A stretch of DNA of 64,000 bases from Selaginella moellendorffii (lineage: Eukaryota; Streptophyta; Lycopodiopsida; Selaginellales; Selaginellaceae), in the NCBI RefSeq assembly GCF_000143415.4, contig NW_003314312.1, positions 317,159 through 381,158 of the forward strand. Reading direction: 5' to 3'. Made by a program: the position numbers and the translations under genes. Below are positions 1 to 11,865 of this stretch, in pieces (position 1 is the stretch's first letter; every line of letters starts with the position of its first letter). The notes below the pieces were generated by a model. The model did no database searches. It had not been told where the DNA came from and saw nothing but the letters and a program-made list of their open reading frames with translations.

Positions 1-787
1 AATTCCAAGAGACAAGATTCCACTCAGGCATTTGTAAGAAAATTTTTACCGCAAAACTCATTTGGTTTTCCTTGGAAAACGCATGAAGAACTGTCGTGTA
101 CGAAACGATGCTCTTGTACCTCATAGAATCAAAAAAGTCTTTACAACGTAGCAAATACCCAGATCGGGCATATGCCAAAAGCATCACGTTTGTGGCGATT
201 AGATCCACCTCGGGCATGCTATGGAACAGAGAAATCGCGCCTGGAAGATCGCGAAAGAGTGCGAATCCTGAAAGCGCAGTTGTGAGAGAGATTAGATTTC
301 TCTCCGGCATTGAATCGAGCAAGCGCTTGAGCTGGATAGATTCCCCACAAGCGGCAACTGCAGATAGGATGTGACAAAAGGAAACGAGACTTCTCTCTGG
401 CATCAAATCGAAGAATTGCTCCACCGTTTCCAGATCCTTGGAGCCGCGGGAGTACGCGAGCAACATCGAATTCCACGAGATGATGTTTCGCAGCGGCATG
501 GAATCGAAGAGGCGCTTGGCGGTGTCCACGAATCTCTCTTCTTCGCTCCTGGCATACGCGGCGATGATCGTGTTCCAGGAGATGAGATTTGGAGCTAGGT
601 GGCGATCGAAGACTTGCTTGGCACGACCAACATCGCCATTTCGCGCGTAGGCCGCTAGCAGTGCGTTCCAGGCCTGGGGATTCTTCTCCGGCATTCGATT
701 GAATACTTGCTCTGCCGCGACAAGATCGTGGCTGCGAGACAATTGGGTGATCTTCATCACCGAAACGATCGCATCACTGGATGCCAT
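1..787 (-). CDS. PPR protein, S-repeat type, 3' part cut by window edge
   Basis: The minus strand is open without a stop from an ATG at 785-787 to the left edge, so at least 262 residues are visible. An in-frame TAG lies about 16 codons upstream, which fixes the start. The protein is a run of 31-residue pentatricopeptide repeats of the S type, with the recurring pattern MPE(R/K)N then (L/I)(V/I)SWN then AYAR. PPR proteins bind organellar RNA, and plant S/E-type members usually act in C-to-U editing or processing in plastids or mitochondria. The start MASSDAIVSVMKI shows no obvious transit peptide. The gene diverges from a PPR gene whose 5' end is copied at 938-1503. A truncated copy of this gene lies at 9692-10019. 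The family call is firm; the target is unknown. Confidence 0.85.
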   Translation of the reverse strand, partial: MASSDAIVSVMKITQLSRSHDLVAAEQVFNRMPEKNPQAWNALLAAYARNGDVGRAKQVFDRHLAPNLISWNTIIAAYARSEEERFVDTAKRLFDSMPLRNIISWNSMLLAYSRGSKDLETVEQFFDLMPERSLVSFCHILSAVAACGESIQLKRLLDSMPERNLISLTTALSGFALFRDLPGAISLFHSMPEVDLIATNVMLLAYARSGYLLRCKDFFDSMRYKSIVSYTTVLHAFSKENQMSFAVKIFLQMPEWNLVSWN

Positions 788-1503
788 CACTTTCTCAGGG
801 AGGGGCTGCAGGAAGAACGAAAGCTACAAAAGCTCCAACTTTGGAGTCACTGGAAAGACAAGAACGACAGGGGAGACAAGAACGAACGCAGCGGTTCTCA
901 GATAGATCACGTCCCTATAGAATGTTCTTTTAACTCTATGCTCTTTTAAGTATATCTTCTTGCAAGATAGCACAGAGAGAAATCTCCACACAAGCTCTAC
1001 TAACAGATAGCAAAGATTTGTACAAGCTTCTCGCGCGCTGTGGAGAGGCCAAAGATCTTCTCCAGGGAAGATACCTCCACACTAGAATCCTTCCAAGCGA
1101 GATACAAAGCAACGCTCCCAGAACGTTCAAATGTATGGTCGGTGAGGAAGCACGTAAAGTTTTCGAGACCATCAAAGAGAGAACTTTGATCTCATGGACG
1201 ATCATGTTTGGTACATATACCAAAAACGTGGAAGGGAAGTTTCTCTTCAAAAGAATGCCAAAGCGTGATATGGTATCGTGCAATTTTGTGTTAGCTTGGT
1301 ATGCCCATGTAGTTATACTGCTGAAACAGGCACCAGCTTTGAGAAAATGCCTGGGCATGATTTAGTCTCATGGACTTCCATGCTTAAGTTATATGCCCAA
1401 AGTGGGCATCTGTTCAAAGCTAAGTATGTTTGATAGAATGCCATACAGGGATATAGTCTCTTGGAGCACTATGATCAATGCCTTCAGTGAAAACGAGAAA
1501 TGG
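431..1503 (+). repeat. Duplicated divergent PPR promoter block, copy 1
   Basis: This stretch matches 9692-10725 in the same orientation with high identity by eye. It covers the 5' part of the minus-strand PPR gene, the intergenic region and the 5' part of a plus-strand PPR gene. Small indels differ between copies, for example a longer intergenic part here near 780-930. The match stops at about 1503, where the sequence changes to AT-rich DNA. Confidence 0.85.
938..1503 (+). pseudogene. Truncated 5' copy of the plus-strand PPR gene
   Basis: This is homologous to the first 600 bp of the intact gene at 10126-11865. The equivalent start codon at 938 is followed two codons later by TAA. Several small deletions shift the frame, and the homology ends abruptly at about 1503, so it cannot make a PPR protein. 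It is the leftover inner half of a tandem duplication. Confidence 0.85.
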
Positions 1504-4500
1504 AGTAGAAAGTTGGTTGAGTTTTGAGAATTTATATTTTTAAATTGAGAGTTACTATTTCTCTAGGATAAAAAATTTCCATAAGTTTTCTTAAGCCTTT
1601 TTAATAATTGATATGTTAATCATTTTGCCCAAAAATCATTTTGTTTCGAAAGCTATTGTAAACTAGTGAGAAAAAGTTGGAGTTGACTTTGGTTAAATTA
1701 GACTTTTAAGTAGTTTATATAATATGACTTGAAAGGGATATTAACTTTTGGGGCTAAGGCAATTAAGTTAAATAAAATTTAAAGTTGGTGTAAAAAAGTG
1801 GTTGTTACATTTTTTTAGAAAGTGATCTTTATGCCTTTCTTTTGTAGCGTTATACTTCGTGGTAAGTTGCATATTGTATTTTGTTAAACTTTATGAGAGT
1901 AATGAGTTTTTGTTGATCTTGACTTGGTCTTAATAGCCTTGGCTAAAGATGATGATATCCAATTTAGTTGTTTGAGGTTGAAGTGTTAGTATCTATATTA
2001 TAACTTTGTTTATTAAAAGGTTATATACCATATGAATCCATTTCATAGTATTTGTTTAGTTTTGACTAAGTGTTGATCATGCATAGTTAATCTCTTCAAG
2101 GCATATTCAAAGCTATTAGTTAAATGCATTAATGAATTTATTGCAATTGAGTTAGATTCAAATGGTCATTTAGTTTATGCTTGTTTATAAACCTTTATAT
2201 TGTACATAAAGTGATAGCTTCTTCTTTGACAAGTACATGACTCAATAATGTGGGTTTAGTGTTTGGGTCTTCTGAAGGCAAGTTAACAAATAATTATTAG
2301 TTGCTTTGTGACTAATGGTTATTTGTAGATTTCATTAAGGACTATTGACACTTGTTTTTCTTAATGATGATTTAATAGTGATGGGCTTGCTTTACCAGAT
2401 GATATTGTGGAGGATTGTGTCTTTATCCTTGCATGGTTTTTTTATGTTAGCATGTCGATTCTACCTTTGTCAATATAATTTAGTTGCATTTAGTTTATAG
2501 TGTTGGATTTTATTCAATCTTGGACGTGGTGAATCACTTTTAATGATGTATTATTTAAAGTTGAATATTATTGAAGGATTAGTTTCAGATACTAAGTATA
2601 GTATCTTCCACCTTAGTTAACTAGGTTTGAGTGGTGATTCACTTTTAGCTTTGTTTTAGTGTTGAAAGCATTAAAGTGATGCTCTATTGTTGATATTATT
2701 GATATTAAGATTTAAGTGAAATCAAATGTCTCTTTATAGGATTGCTATTGAGTTTCATTCGTCTCAATACAAATAGTGTTGATGATTTAATTGTAACTTT
2801 ATGTCGTTAACATTTTTGCATTTGTTAATTAGCAACTATATTGGCATTCAAACAAATTGAGTAGTAGGTTGAATTAGTTTTATTCTACATAAGATTGCTT
2901 AATAGAGGTTGAGATTTAGCTTTTCCTTAAAAAATAGTTTAGTTGTGGACTATGCTGTAAGGAACTAAACTCCTTGAGATATCGTATGCTAAAGGATCCC
3001 AAAATCACAACTAAAACTATAAAGAATTTATTGAAAAGACCAAGTTTGAGATCGAGTCTAAAACTAACTTTGAGATTGAGTTCAAGGCCAAGTCTAAGAT
3101 TTGAGATCAAGTTTGGGACTGAGTCTAAGATTAAGTTCAAGACTGAGTCTGAGATCAAGTTCAAAATCAATTTTGAGACCAAGTTGGAATACTAATATAG
3201 GTTATAGAGTGACAACTCAAAACAATCATCTCCTAAGACTCAATCTTAAAAGAATTCTCTAGTGGTGCTTCCAAACTGAGTTGAGGTGGGGATTGGGGGT
3301 TAGTGACCTTACATAGGAATGAGCATGAACTCAAGGGGTGCCAAAAAGGCTTCTCAAAGAAATGCTCAAGACCAACTTTCACTCTTGGAAGGGAAACTGA
3401 TTGTGATGCTTTTAACTCATATGAAGTGGTGCCCCACTTAAGTATTATATAACTTATACCACTTGAGTCCTCACTCCTTCTTAGGGGCTTGTGTTTTCCC
3501 TTTGGGAGGAAGTGGGGGAGTAAAGGTACCCATACCAAATTATTAGACCATAGTGTTTTCCTCCCAAGGTTTTAAAGTAAAAGATGCACCTAAGGCTTGG
3601 GATTTAAGGGTCCCATGATTAAGTCTTATTGTATTAAGGGATGTTAGGAATCATGTTTAGTATACTTAGTTGCTAATGCCTGTGGGGAGTGTAGCCGAAT
3701 TTTAAGTTTAGTATAACCCGAAAAAAAGAATTGGGAGAGAATTTAAAGATCCGTGGATAGATGAATAACACCCTATTATTTATGTAGTGAGTAATTGAAT
3801 TCAAGTAGAACCAAGTAAGAGCTAGTGCAAGAACTTTGGTGAGGGAATTTAACTGAGACCAAAACAAATATGGTTAGATAGATGAAATAAATTGGTAAAT
3901 TAGAAAATGAAAATTTATGCCTTACATCTATTAGCTTTATGAAAGGAAGAGTTAATGATCAATATTGAGCTCCTTATTGTATTTGAATTGAGGATATATT
4001 GACCATTGGTAAGTCTTATATGCTTCTTATAAAGTGAGTTACGTTGTACTATAAAAGATAAATTCATGGAGGATTTTTTTATCATTTATTGAACATACCT
4101 TTATTGTGCTTAACTTTTGGATTGATGCAAACATATTCCTCATTAGCATTTATATTATAAAATTTAGCTTATAAATGTTTTAAAAAGGATATTCTAGGTT
4201 GTATCATAATTTCTTCTTTGGCATTAAAGTTAGTTTATATAAGACTTATAATCATTGTTAAACAAAACTTGACTATAAGCTTCCTTGACCTTCTAATTCT
4301 TTGAGTTTTCATACTCATTTTTCTATTTGTTAAAAGTTGTCAAGGAAGGTATTTTGGGTCAATTAGTTTTGATATTTAAGTTGATATGGCAATTTGAATG
4401 ATTTGCCATTATTCAGAAGGTGGATTACTTCTTTGATGATAATTATGCATCTCTTTATTGATGGAATGATTGATAATCTTTCACAATGGTTAATTGTTAT

Positions 4501-7500
4501 CTTTGATATAAATTAACTTTTTGCATTACCATATGTTCTTTGTTGTTTGTTTTAGATTGGTATCTTGGGTTTGTTTGAGCAACTTAAATTTTTTTAGTAT
4601 TGTTAAGGGGGATTTATTTAGATTGGTTAATGCAATGTTGTTGATTTTATTGCATTTATTTTGTTCTATTGATTGTTGCTATGGTTAATTTTGATAGATT
4701 GGATATAATTTCCTTTAAATGATACATTTGCAAGCATTTTACTTGCTAGTTAATAATACTTTATGTTATTTAAATTGTCTTTCATAAGTTATTTGGCATG
4801 TTATCTACAATCTTTGGTAGTTAAGTTTTATAATTGAATTTACTTGATAATATACTTGCTATTGAATTTTGTTAGATGGTTACTCTTGTGCTTTGTAAAC
4901 TCTAATGATCTTGGTGGTTCCTATAATCCTAGTTTATCAAATGATAACTTTATTAGAATACTTTTTTGTTATAATATATGCATAATTCATTGATAATTTA
5001 ATTTCTAAAATATCATTATCTATGGCTTTGTTATTGCCTATCTTTTACTCTTTGGGTTTGGACTAGTATAAGGAAATTGGCTTCAGCACTTCGTGTGTAT
5101 AGTAAAATCTTTAATCATTGGATAGTTATTATCAACTAATCATATAATATACCTTTCTCTCAATGTTCTTTATTCCATTAAAAGGGCATGACTGTATAAA
5201 CAATTCTCACTTCCTATTTATAGTAGTTTATCTAAACTTTACTGATAGGTTTGGTTTGTTTTTTTAGGAAGGTTAGGGCCTTTAGTTTCTCTATGTCATC
5301 TATGAGCAAAGATATATCATCTTTTGTAAGCTAAATGACACTCAAAGTAGCAAAGATGGCTGACTTCATTGGTCGTTTCTTTGTCAGTGACAACCAAAAG
5401 GTGTCTGAGTTGGAGCACATTTGCATTAGACAAAGAGGTTACCCTTAACTCATTTAAGTTAGTGCATTTCTCATATAAGTATGAACATTATGAAGTTTTT
5501 CTGGAATTGTTTCGTTGACAATGGTATAGACTAGAGTATGCATTGATGAGGATATGGATTTTTTCTATAAAGGGGGAGAGTGTTGTGAATGTGATTGCGG
5601 GTATAAAAAATTAGCAATTGGTGAGAGTTTTCAAATATTATTTCTTTACTGCTAGGATAGCAAAAGATTAATATTGTTGGGCCCTTTATCAAACCCTCTT
5701 ATGTTAGTGGAGTTAGCTCGGCATTTTGAGTATACTTAGACCAGACGAGCATAAGTACAAAATTCCTATATATTATTAACTAAGCATACTTAGCCTGGTA
5801 AAGAGTTTCTGTCTCTTTGTGTCTTGCACTAGCTAGTGACAAAAACCCTTGCATATTAAAATTAATCCTTAATATTGCCAAATGATAGCTTACCATATCT
5901 ATTAAACACCCTTACTATCATACCTTAAATGTTGGTTTCATTCAGTCTCATTAGCTATTTATGGAAAATGACAAATATTGTTTTAAACATGATAGTGTTA
6001 TTTCTGTATCCAAATTCACAATTTAACACCATTTAATATTTAGTAAGTTTTCGTGATTGTCCTAGAAACAAACTTCTAGGATTGAGGTGAAAGCCCAAAG
6101 TGTGCATTCTTTTAGAGGGGGTGGTTGGAACAGGAATATCAAGATACCAAGTTGAAACAGAATCTTCAACATCACCAATGTTTTATGGTTTCATAAGTGA
6201 TGAAGCACAAGTAAATTAGTGAGCTATTAAAATTGTCTACAATGATAGTCTAGGCAAGGTTTTAGTTAGCCGAGAGAGGAGTTGCCTTTCTCCATTGAGA
6301 GTAGAGTTTACATGAATATACGGAGAAATGCATATGAGTTAAATACCATGATGAACATAAATAGTTGTGCCAGAGTTTAAAAACTATAAACACTTTAGAA
6401 AATGTAAAAAAGCAGTATAAGTTCATATATTTATGATGGGCTAAAGGTAATGTTTATGAGAAAGCAATTCCAAGACTACATACTTAACTAACATGGTGGT
6501 TTATTTGTTTTCCACATTAAGGGACTTTAGTTATTTCTCAAGTGAATAAGTATTAGCATTGATTTTTTTTATTAATTTTCTTTCTATTGTAGATAAGTTC
6601 TGAAACAATTGCTACCCAAATTCCAACAACAAATCTTATTGAGAGTTACTATGCAATATAGCTAGCAAAAATAAGTAGCTTTAAACGTGTATCTCTATTT
6701 GAAGATTGCTAAAATGACTTAGTCATTTCTATTTTACAACAAACCTTTATGCATGCTTATATGAAAGGCTAGGTTATAAGAAATGGACCAAATCTTGAAG
6801 ATTTAGTGGCATGCTTATTTATTACAACATTGATATGACCTTCTAGTCATAAGCTCACAGAGGTGATAGGATCAACTTTATATGATCTTAAAATTTGATT
6901 TGTTATAAAACTAATTAGGAGCCTTGAAACTATTAGAAGGAAGCAATAAACAAATAAGCTAATACAACTGATAGATTCACACTGTTCTAAGTACAAGTAT
7001 GTTACTAAAGAACAAAGAGGACTAGTGCTTCTGAGCAACCAAGAACTTAAGTACTTCTAAGTCAAAGAATAAAATATTCATAAAATTGAGTGGGATATAT
7101 GCTAATCTAGAGCAAGATTTGTAGTTAATTGTTTTGCTTGGATTGGAGGAAAATTATGTGTTAAGCAAATTATTATAAGAACCTTACACACTCCAACACC
7201 TTGTTTTTGGGGATGATAACAATATGGTGATCCTTCACAACATTGTAATCAGTTCATATGGTTCTATCCAATAGAATTTTTGCACACATTGTCTATTGCA
7301 ACACAAATTATCCAAAAACTTGCACCATATATTTAGTCAATTGAAGAAAGGGTGAACTTGATGAATTTGGAGCTTCAAGCTTTGGTTGAAGCAAGCTTTA
7401 AATTTGAAAAAAATATTTTACAACCATAAACTTAACCTCAACACTATTCTCAAGAAGTTCTAAAAATAAAAAACAATAAACATGTGAAGATTACAAATAT

Positions 7501-8419
7501 TTGGTCAAATAAAGTAAAAATAACATACTCAAAAGCATTACAATTGAAGGCAGAAGTTAAGAGTGTCAGCATACAGTTCTTAGTTATAAAACTAATACTG
7601 TAAACATGAAGGTTTACAATATCACAATCAATTAGTTTTCAAATTGCACTTGCACATACTTCTTTCAATGTTAGACTTTTAGTAAGTCCTCATCCCTTGT
7701 AAGTATGTATTTTGTATATTATATGCTTCTTGGGATGGATTCAAATATTAAACTTTGGATTTATCACTTTGCAATATCTTAATATGAGGTGTTCATGACA
7801 TTGAAAAAAAAAAAAGATATTGGTATTGTATTTGAATTTAATATACTATAAATAATTTTTGTATTTATAAATTACATCTAAAATAACATATAGCATGGGA
7901 TTTTATGTAATAATAATAAATTTAATATAAATATACATTATAAATTAGAGGATTCTTACCTAAATAATTAGTATAAATAACAATTATTAATTATTAAAAT
8001 AATAATTTCTTCTGTAAACGAGTTGATAAGGTATTAAATAGCAACTATTGCTACTAAGATTAGATACTGGTAGTTTACACAAATCTAAATATGAATAAAA
8101 TTATTAATTTGGTTTAAAATACCTATTTAATAAAAATATTGACACTAAAATCTTAACAGAATATTCTTTAGTGTACCAGAATATTCTTAAAATATTCTTG
8201 GCTCCTACTGGCAAATCCATAAGTCTTGTCATTTGAACACTCCCACTAGAGTTGAACAGGTGATGTTGCTTGCCTGGATTATGCATGGTTCAAAGCCATC
8301 AACCACATGGTCTCACTGTAACTGCTAGATCATTTTGTAATTCACATGGCCAATTGCACTTGAGGTTTGCATATATGCAGCTCCCCCTAAAGATGAACTT
8401 GTAGTAACTATCATCATAG
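1504..8419. other. AT-rich gene-free stretch, decayed transposon remnants
   Basis: About 7 kb at roughly 70% A+T with no ORF longer than about 100 codons. The base composition (few CG, many TG and CA) suggests long-term cytosine methylation and deamination of old transposons. The one part with a recognisable relative is the LTR at 2956-3926. The rest, for example 4000-8100, shows no recognisable protein relic or RNA gene to me. Confidence 0.6.
2956..3926 (-). mobile_element. Decayed LTR, same family as the solo LTR at 17469-18672
   Basis: Read on the minus strand it follows the 17469-18672 element from end to end. The start TGTAAGGCATAAATTTTC corresponds to TGTAAGCCACAAATTTTTCC. The body shares the segment around GGGACC..AAATCCCAAGCCTT and the (A/G)CTCAAGTGGGGCACCACT-like block. 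The end TGTAAGGAACTAAACTCC (plus strand) matches the reverse complement of the other element's terminus. The 12-bp minisatellite is also present (about 3035-3190) but with most CG steps turned to TG/CA. The element is 971 bp against 1204 bp. I see no matching 5-bp target duplication (TATGC on the left, TCTAT on the right). Confidence 0.75.
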
Positions 8420-8791
8420 CTAGTAGCTTCCTTGGGACACAAACTTTGCAATCCAAACAACTATTCTATCTAGCTTGCAGAAGCCATATATCCAACCTTT
8501 GAATGTATGATCACCACGAAACTCCAAGTCAAATCCTTGTTCCATCATTTGTCCAAGGGACACTAAGGAATGTTGAGCCTTAGAAATATACCACACATGC
8601 TTGACTGTGGAAACTGTGGAGCAATTCTTCAATTTGAAGCGAGAGAGAAGTCTCGTTTCTTGCCTATCTATGTTAGAGCCATGTGGTGTACAAAGTCTGA
8701 ATTCAGTTTTTCTTTGCCATTTCTTGAGAGCCATTGGAAAGGTTTGTTCTGGGAGTGTCTTCAAGGCTGAGAGGTCTTCACATGGTATCAA
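8420..8791 (-). mobile_element. Ty1/copia polyprotein fragment (GAG pre-integrase region)
   Basis: An open 123-codon minus-strand stretch contains the segment VKHVWYISKAQHSLVSLGQM followed by MEQGFDLEF. This is the typical copia pre-integrase pattern (two hydrophobic blocks around LLSVGQL.E.G..V.F). It is truncated at both ends, and neither integrase nor reverse transcriptase follows. It lies back-to-back with the plus-strand copia gag remnant, so the two are not one collinear element. Confidence 0.6.
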
Positions 8792-9691
8792 AGGAATGGT
8801 CAGAATTTTTTGGCACGGTAATGCCTTAAATGCTAGGACAGGATGGCATCCTTTTCAGAGTAGTTCAATGGATTAATTTCCTTTCCTTGGATAGTTCTGG
8901 TTTATGAGGTGGGGATTTTGGCCCATGGTATCTGAAACGAGAAAATGCTCACTAAAGGATGACAACATTGATCAATACAATGAATGGCATGATCTAGATG
9001 CCAGGGCAAATGGAGCTTTAGGAGGAGGACTTGGCCCTCTTTAGAGTGTCCATGTGAATGTGGAAAAGACTTCTACTCACAATTGGGCTAGAATTTGTGA
9101 AATTATGGGAATGGATCTGCAAGAGGATGTAGACATGATTCTTCATCACAGTGAACTCTACAGCTTGGAGTAGCAACCCAATGGGCAAGTACAAAATTAC
9201 ATCACTCGACTCCAGTGTAAGGTGGTGGAGAGTCAGCTGTTCGATCTAGATGGCAGTGTCACAGATCAAGAGTTAAATGCAGTTCTTTTTAAAGGACTTG
9301 CAACTCGTGCTATGAAATCTCATCTTCTATATATCAAGAAAATTACAGACATCACCCACCGGGAGACTTTTGCTGAACTCATGCAACATGAGAAGACCCT
9401 TGTAGGTGAAGGCAGGAGCTCTATTTTCAATCAACTTGGAAATAAGCACTCCAATAGCATGAAGGAAAAACCAGGAATCAAGCAAAAATTCAACTTGAAG
9501 TGCGGGACAAGTTGAAAGTGTGGGCATGTCAAGAGGCAAAGTTGAAAGCTGAGCGTGGATCTTCCTCTTGCAGCACCACATTTAACAATTGACACTGAGA
9601 TGATGGCGACAACAAAGACTTCCGCTGCAGCCAACGGCTTGTCATGGATGACTCAAGGAGCAGTGTTTGGCTGGATTCAGCAGCAATAACG
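8782..9691 (+). mobile_element. Ty1/copia gag remnant with primer binding site
   Basis: TGGTATCAAAG at about 8783 resembles a primer binding site for initiator methionine tRNA. Downstream, with a few stops, comes a copia gag: the segment around MRWGFWPMVSETRKC (8900-8950), then LQCKVVESQLFDL and AVLFKGLATRAM (9200-9310), and a zinc-knuckle relic KCGTS*KCGHVKR near 9500-9540. The gag ends abruptly at about 9691 against the duplicated PPR block. No pol domain follows. Confidence 0.65.
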
Positions 9692-10019
9692 GGCCAGATC
9701 CTTGGAGCTGCCGGAGTACGCGAGCAACATCGAATCCCACGAGATGATGTTTCGGCATGGAATCGAAGTGGCGCTTGGCGGTGTCCACGAGTCTCTCTTC
9801 TTCGCTCCTGGCATAAGTGGCGATGATCGTGCTCCAGGAGATGAGATTTGGAGCTGGGTGGCCATCGAAGACTTGCTTGGCGCGACCAACATCGCCATTT
9901 CGCGCGTAGGCCGCTAGCATTGCATTCCAGGCCTGGGGATTCTTCTCCGGCATTCGATTGAATGCTTGCTCTGCCGCGACAAGATCGTGGCTGCGAGACA
10001 ATTGGGTGATCTTCATCAC
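9692..10019 (-). pseudogene. Truncated 5' copy of the minus-strand PPR gene
   Basis: It matches the first ~110 codons of the PPR gene at <1-787. The original ATG position has changed (CAG instead of CAT on the plus strand at about 10046). A 5-bp deletion near 9754 breaks the frame after the third repeat, and homology stops at about 9692 in copia sequence. Only two to three PPR motifs remain. Confidence 0.85.
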
Positions 10020-10725
10020 CGAAGCGATCGCATCACTGGACGCCAGCTCTTTCGAATCACTCCATATCTTTCTTTCTTCTTAGATAGTTTGAAAGAACAG
10101 TTCCCTATAGAATGTTCTTAGCTCTATGCACTTTAGTATACCTTCTTCCAAGATAGCACAGAGAGGAATCTCCACACAAGCTCTAGTCACAGATAGCAAA
10201 GATTTGTACAAGCTTCTCGCTCGCTGTGGAGAGGCCAAAGATCTTCTCCAGGGACGATACCTTCACGCGCGAATCCTTCCAAGCGAGATACAAAAAAACG
10301 CTCCTCTTGGCAACCAGATCGTTCAAATGTATGGTCGGTGTGGCTGTCCCGAGGAAGCACGAAAAGTTTTCGAGACCATCGAAGAGAGAACTTTGATCTC
10401 ATGGAACATCATGCTTGGTGCATATACCCAAAACGGGTATATGGTGGAAGGGAAGTTTCTCTTCGAAAGAATACCAAAGCGGGATGTGGTTTCTTGGAAT
10501 TCTCTATTATCTGGGTATGCCCGTGTCGGGTACACTTCTGAAACAGGCACCAGCTTTGAAAAAATGCCTGGGCATGATTTAGTCTCGTGGACTTCTATGC
10601 TTAAATTATATGCTCAAACGGGGCATCTGGGTCAAGGAAAAAGTATGTTTGATAGAATGCCAAACAGGGACATAGTCTCTTGGAACACTATGATCGCTGC
10701 CTTTGGCGAAAACGAGAAATGGAAA
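9692..10725 (+). repeat. Duplicated divergent PPR promoter block, copy 2
   Basis: This is the direct-repeat partner of 431-1503. Its left breakpoint abuts copia gag sequence. On the right it continues into the intact PPR gene 10126-11865, so this copy carries that gene's working 5' end. Confidence 0.85.
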
Positions 10726-11865
10726 AGCGCTGCTGCGATGTTTGAAAGAATGCCCGAGTGGAGTCTCGTGTCTTGGAATTCCGCTTGCCAGGCATTTTCG
10801 CAAGGTGGGCTCCTGGAGGAGGCCAAACGGAGCTTCGATCAAATGCCAAAACGAGATCTAATCTCGTGGAATGCAATGCTAGCTGCGCTTGTTCAAAAGG
10901 GGAACGTTGACGAGGCCAGGAAGCTGTTCGATCGATTTCCACTCCGGAGTTTGATCTCGTGGAACACTCTTTGCGTGGGTTATGCCGAGAACTGGTCGAT
11001 CTCGGAAGCCCGGAACACGTTTGAGCTCATGCCGGAGCGGGACGTTTTCGCGTGGACGATCATGCTGGGATCATACGGACAGGATGGTCAGCTGGAAGAA
11101 GCGAAAAACTTCTTCGATTTCATGCCAAGGAGGAGCCTAGTGACATTCACGGCGATGATCGCAACTTACGGACAGAATGGATTCGTGGAGGAATCCAAAA
11201 GGCTCTTTGCTGGCTTGCGAGAATCAAACAACGTAACTTGGAGTACGATGTTGCTGGTTCTCGCTCACGCTGGCTGTGTCGAAGAGACCGAAGAACTCTT
11301 TGCCAGGATGCCCGAAAAGAGTGTTGTCTCGTGGACGATCTTGATCACGGCGTATGCCCAAAACGGCCATATGCTGCAAGCCAAGAAAACTTTCGATCGC
11401 ATCAAGAACAGGGACACGGTTGCATGGGCAGTGATGGTGGCGGCATTTGCTCAATACGGAAGTGGGCGAGACGCGATTGATCTGTGGAGAGAAATGGAGC
11501 TCGGGGGTTTCAAGGCGGAGGAGATAACTCTGCTAAACGTTCTTGCTGCTTGCAGCCATGAGGGATTGATCGACGAAGCTTGGAGGGTGTTCGTGTCGAT
11601 ACCACGGGACTATGATCTTGGATTGAACAGGGAGCATTACTGGTGCATGCTGGATGTTCTAAGTCGAGTTGGGATGATCGAAGACGCCGAGGAGCTCATC
11701 GAAACAATGCCGTTTTTGCCAGATGAAATTGCGTGGGGAACTTTGCTGGCTGGATGCAAGATCCACAACAATCCCAACTGTGGAGGTCGTGCCGCTGATA
11801 TGATCCTCCGTAGCAAGCCCTGTGCATCCACCCCTTTGAAAGCATTGCTGGGCATTTGTGTATAG
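10126..11865 (+). CDS. PPR protein with about 14 S-type repeats
   Basis: A single-exon gene of 579 residues. The N-terminus MHFSIPSSKIAQRGISTQAL is rich in Ser and Arg and lacks acidic residues, so it may be an organellar targeting peptide. From about residue 28 to 450 it is a nearly perfect array of 31-residue S repeats (pattern RD(L/V)(V/I)SWNxMLAAYxQxGxxEEAKxxFDxMP). A C-terminal part with EEITLLNVLAACSHEGLIDE and MLDVLSRVGMIEDAEELI resembles the final L/S repeats and the E region. No DYW deaminase domain follows; the protein ends at GICV. It probably binds specific organellar transcripts, perhaps recruiting an editing enzyme. Its 5' 600 bp is duplicated at 938-1503. Confidence 0.9.
   Translation: MHFSIPSSKIAQRGISTQALVTDSKDLYKLLARCGEAKDLLQGRYLHARILPSEIQKNAPLGNQIVQMYGRCGCPEEARKVFETIEERTLISWNIMLGAYTQNGYMVEGKFLFERIPKRDVVSWNSLLSGYARVGYTSETGTSFEKMPGHDLVSWTSMLKLYAQTGHLGQGKSMFDRMPNRDIVSWNTMIAAFGENEKWKSAAAMFERMPEWSLVSWNSACQAFSQGGLLEEAKRSFDQMPKRDLISWNAMLAALVQKGNVDEARKLFDRFPLRSLISWNTLCVGYAENWSISEARNTFELMPERDVFAWTIMLGSYGQDGQLEEAKNFFDFMPRRSLVTFTAMIATYGQNGFVEESKRLFAGLRESNNVTWSTMLLVLAHAGCVEETEELFARMPEKSVVSWTILITAYAQNGHMLQAKKTFDRIKNRDTVAWAVMVAAFAQYGSGRDAIDLWREMELGGFKAEEITLLNVLAACSHEGLIDEAWRVFVSIPRDYDLGLNREHYWCMLDVLSRVGMIEDAEELIETMPFLPDEIAWGTLLAGCKIHNNPNCGGRAADMILRSKPCASTPLKALLGICV

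Noticed and set aside
2951-3931. Target-site duplication of the decayed LTR
   Set aside because: TATGC and TCTAT do not match; decay or a missing partner LTR may explain it.
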